From positions 7,361,698 through 7,381,485 of the forward strand of contig NC_090610.1 of the NCBI RefSeq assembly GCF_004359215.1: a stretch of DNA of 19,788 nt. The letters are read 5' to 3'. Under the pieces are notes generated by a model. It saw only the letters and a program-made list of their open reading frames with translations. It ran no database searches and was not told the origin of the DNA. Position 1 is the first letter of the stretch. The number at the start of each line of letters is the position of its first letter. Origin of the DNA: Bremia lactucae (Eukaryota > Oomycota > Peronosporomycetes > Peronosporales > Peronosporaceae). Positions 17,050-19,788 of the stretch are shown here, one piece after another. The position numbers and the translations under genes were made by a program.

Positions 17050-18660
17050 TACTGCTACATTCGTCACTACATGTTTGTAGATCTACCGTAGAAAACAGCT
17101 AGACGAATCATCTACATTTAATAAAATAATATTTGCTCTTCAATTTTTGCCAGAGTTCCGTTTTTGTCGGTCCACCGCATCACCGATGGAATTCTGTACG
17201 AAACGGACCACTGCTTCTCGAGCCAGCAGGAAACCACCTGCTGACTCGGATTGCTTTTCTTGTCAGTGCGCCCGGGGCCCACTGCTGAAATGTCATTCTT
17301 CTCATTAGTGAGAGCATTATTGTGCTCATAATAATTTTATTGTTTTGGGGGATGCTGAATATTCCAGCATCGTCATTTAGGTCAGTAGTAGCCTTATCGA
17401 ATATACTTAACTTGTCCACTTCAATGTATTTTAATCAACATTGGTATCCTTCGCTATGACTGTATCGTACATGCGTGATGAGCAAAGGTTATATTGTATT
17501 TTGCTCGAGCGAGTACCTTCCCCCCTTGGTTAAGAGTAATTCTCAAACAAGGTGGGCATACATGGATGGCTTACGCCATCCACGAAAATGGCTAATGCTT
17601 TGTAGAAGCATGGACTGAAGTAATGATGGCAAATTCTGCCATCGGCAAGAACTCGCTCTAACCCGTAAATGAGTGGACGTATCCGTGAAGTATCTCTGCG
17701 AGGGCACGATTTGCACGTTCTGTCTGACCATCTGCTTCAAGATGTCAGAAAAAAATGTGCTGTCATTTCAGCACAGCTGCGGGAGTGTATATGGAAGTAC
17801 GCCGCTAAGCCGAGGAGATTTTGAAGCCTTTATGCATTGACTGACCTAGGCCGTCGGTGATCGCCTTGATCTTTCCAGATGAGGGCGTACACCATGTTGA
17901 CCCACGATGCACCCAAGAACTGGTATTTCGCTTGCAGGGGATATACACTTCTTGAGATTTTCGTACAATTCATGCTTACGCATAAGTGTAAGAACCATTC
18001 AGACGTGAGTACGGTGTTCTTCAACGTCCAACATTCCGTTCATGGCTCTGCTGTGAACGAAGACGTCATCAAAATCACTCGGTGCAAATCCGGCACGATC
18101 TCGACAGATTTTATTTCACAGCTGTTGAATGTTGTAGGGGCATTAGTGGCATAACTGGAGAATCCTATAGCATTCCGCTTGGGGCGCTTCCTGCTGTGAA
18201 CGGGATAACATGTTCACGCATAAGGATCTGATGGAATCCATCCATCAGATCCGTTGACGAAAACATAGTTTTTTCTTTGTAATATCGTCAATGATTACTT
18301 ATTTCGTGGTATCGGCGTTTGAGCCGGTACCGTTGTAGTGTTTAATTTATTAGGAGCATGCACAATCCGCTACCCTGCTGGCCATGTGAGGGAGAGTCAA
18401 CCTCACTTGGCCAGCTACCAAGCCATCGGAAAAGAATGTGTCGATCGCTAATACTTGTTCCCGAGGCAATGACCACTGCTTCATGACACAGTATTTCGAA
18501 CCTGGTTACAGGTCGATTTCATATCGAGTACTCTTATCCTAGGCAACTCGCACGGTTCGGATTCAGAAAATACAGCCTTGATTTGTTTAATTCCTTGTAT
18601 AAAGGATTTGTCTCTAACGACTCCTAGGAGGTTGGTTTGTGAGTTAGTCCTTACTGTAGA
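17050..18660 (-). pseudogene. Ty3/gypsy RT-integrase fragment with internal deletion
   Basis: Read leftwards from 18660: AVFSESEPCELP, RYEIDL...PGSKYC..KQWSLPREQV (RT start, about 18590-18450), IVHAPNKLN and PAQTPIPR (about 18360-18310), PSDFDDVFVHSRA (18100-18050; RT YxDD box with Tyr lost), ELYENLKKCI and IPVLGCIVGQHGV (17980-17880), and NLLGLAAYFH...AEMTAH (about 17830-17760). The next bases are integrase: EADGQTERANRALAEILHGYVHSF (17735-17660; the first Glu is the likely third DDE residue). After a variable stretch comes AVVRFVQ..IGDAVDRQKRN (about 17210-17150) and KHVVTNV (about 17070-17050). RNase H and the integrase core are missing, so RT is joined directly to the integrase end. Many stops and frameshifts are present. 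This is dead sequence inserted opposite to its neighbours. Confidence 0.82.
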
Positions 18661-18726
18661 ATTGCGCAGTCAAGATTAGGATAACAATGCATTCAGAAAT
18701 AGGCAAGGCAACAAGACTCAACTAAG

Positions 18727-18935
18727 GCCAAGTCGTGCACAGCAGAGTGACAACAAGAGGCACAATCCAAGTGGCGGCCATCAATAAAAATTCGAGATCC
18801 CAATCGCGGAGGGTGTTTTAATTGCGGTGGAACCGACAACTACAAGCGCAATTGCCCGGACTTGGAAGAACAAGCAAGCGGGACGAAAAATGCTCAATTC
18901 GAGTCTTCTCATCGAGGACATTTCGTCCATCGATG
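18727..18935 (+). pseudogene. Retroelement gag fragment with CCHC-type knuckle
   Basis: In one frame the sequence reads NPSGGHQ, then CFNCGGTDNYKRNCPDLEEQASG (about 18810-18880). This is a CX2CX4HX4C zinc knuckle in which the His is replaced by Asn. It differs from the knuckles at 9670 and 14515, so it represents a third gag family. It is a short fragment with stops on both sides. Confidence 0.6.
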
Positions 18936-18939
18936 AGCT

Positions 18940-19440
18940 ACTGAGAATGGACATAGTTACCGACGGCTGTGCACAAGCAAAGGCAGCATCAAAGTTCAAC
19001 CACTCGAATAAGTTGAGTGGTGCAATCAAGAATGCTTGCTTAGAAAGCAACATCCAATAAATTTTATAACGCCTGGAGAAATGATCGATAAAGGTTCTCG
19101 ATGTGGTTGCGCAACCAAAGCTTAGGCAGCTGGGGAGGTTACTCCGTAAAATAAAACTGGAAAGAATACGTCACTAAGATTCTGCGGGAACAATTTTCAG
19201 AAACCTGTATCTTTGGAAATAAGTTGTAAAGAGGAAATTAAAATATTTAACGTCTTAGTAGGCGCTTATACAATTGATCTGATATAGCGCCTCTGAAGTT
19301 AACTTCGAAGATAACTTAATTTCATGATCTTCGTAGTGGCAAAAACGGATCAGCGTACTCATCACAGATGACAAGTACGTGGTCGATATTTGGCCGGCAA
19401 AAGTATTTGCTGAGAACAAACGGACGTCAGAATGGTGGAT
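18940..19440 (+). pseudogene. Gypsy protease-RT linker, diverged plus-strand copy
   Basis: The stretch DGCAQAKAASKFNHSNKLSGA at 18960-19025 corresponds to 10460-10530 of the first element. The sequence at 19250-19440 (GTTAACTTCGAAGATAACTT, then the CGTACTCATCACAGATGAC region) corresponds to 14035-14215. The order is the same as in the first element, with the middle diverged. Hairpins are kept at corresponding places, for example 19004-19024 and 19036-19050. It abuts a minus-strand copy near 19440. Confidence 0.65.
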
Positions 19441-19788
19441 CTTCGACGCTGCGTGTGCTTGTGCAAAGCCGTCGGGATCTAGCTCCACAGTGTGGTGGTA
19501 TACACACTGAGGTCTTGTGCAGTCGTGCTGACGACCGAACCACAAGTGAGGCCACTGCACTCATTCGTAGGACATCCGCACGCTGAGGACGCTCCAAATC
19601 GCTCATCAGATGACCATCTGATACACGAGAGGCAGGCATTGTCACGGCTTGTTGCTGCCAGTTTATGCATGGCTCGTACTTTCTGCACCAGAATAATCCA
19701 AGGATGACATCAAATTTGCCATCCAAATCCAGTACGATAAAATTATCAAGGTACTGCTTACCCTTTGACGTTTATTGGATATTAACCA
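19441..19788 (-). pseudogene. Gypsy protease end and linker, minus-strand copy
   Basis: Read leftwards from the window end: LDLDGKFDVILGLFWCRKYEP..NWQQQAVTMPA, then SDGHLMSDLERP and ECSGLTCGSVVSTTAQD. These match the protease C-terminus and linker of the first element (10190-10440). It keeps ILGLFW where copy 1 has ILDLPC, closer to the usual ILGLPW. It meets the plus-strand copy of the following part head-on at about 19440, so an inversion or nested insertion lies there. The window cuts the element. Confidence 0.72.

Overview
The window is nuclear DNA from an oomycete, most likely a Peronosporales species (Phytophthora or a downy mildew). Four things point there: short 61-78 bp GT-AG introns; an Inr+FPR core promoter of oomycete type ahead of a PDI gene; oomycete-style Ty3/gypsy gag, protease, RT and integrase fragments; and a compact gene island next to repeat-dense DNA. 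No bacterial-type feature (operon, Shine-Dalgarno, CRISPR) is present.

Layout. Positions 1-823 are AT-rich LTR and gag debris. Positions 941-7770 form a gene island: a three-exon succinate dehydrogenase membrane anchor (SDHD/CybS); a convergent two-exon MaoC/hydratase-2 type mitochondrial dehydratase (minus strand); a seven-exon EF-hand protein with a probable mitochondrial presequence, divergent from the dehydratase across only 67 bp; an intronless protein disulfide isomerase; a broken or unresolved coding stretch with a P-loop-like end; and a two-exon tandem CCCH zinc-finger protein of the TTP/TIS11 type (minus strand). Three neighbouring genes look mitochondrial: complex II, probable mitochondrial fatty-acid synthesis, and a possible calcium-binding protein. 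The zinc-finger protein probably acts on mRNA in the cytoplasm and PDI acts in the ER.

From about 8100 to the end the window is nested, decayed LTR retrotransposon sequence. A gypsy element with LTR, gag, protease and the protease-RT linker follows the zinc-finger gene. A 3,203-bp block (7499-10701), covering the start of that gene, the LTR and gag-protease, recurs almost perfectly at 10703-13905. The copies are separated by one N at 10702, which looks like two overlapping contigs or haplotypes joined without merging, not a true tandem duplication. After it come a gag fragment and LTR of a second gypsy family, an inverted LTR piece, a long broken Cys-rich reading region I do not recognise (15377-17045), a minus-strand gypsy RT-integrase with a large internal deletion (17050-18660), a CCHC gag fragment of a further family, and two oppositely oriented copies of the gypsy protease-RT linker.

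The most unusual signal is that the retroelement sequence is packed with short, near-perfect inverted repeats (arms 5-14 nt, loops 1-14 nt), roughly one every 30-45 bp through gag, protease and linker. They also occur in the LTRs, the minus-strand pol fragment and the unrecognised ORF region. Mismatches are often G.T wobbles, and at two sites diverged copies change both arms so that pairing is kept. The host genes do not obviously show this. It may reflect selected RNA structure or a mutational process that perfects palindromes.
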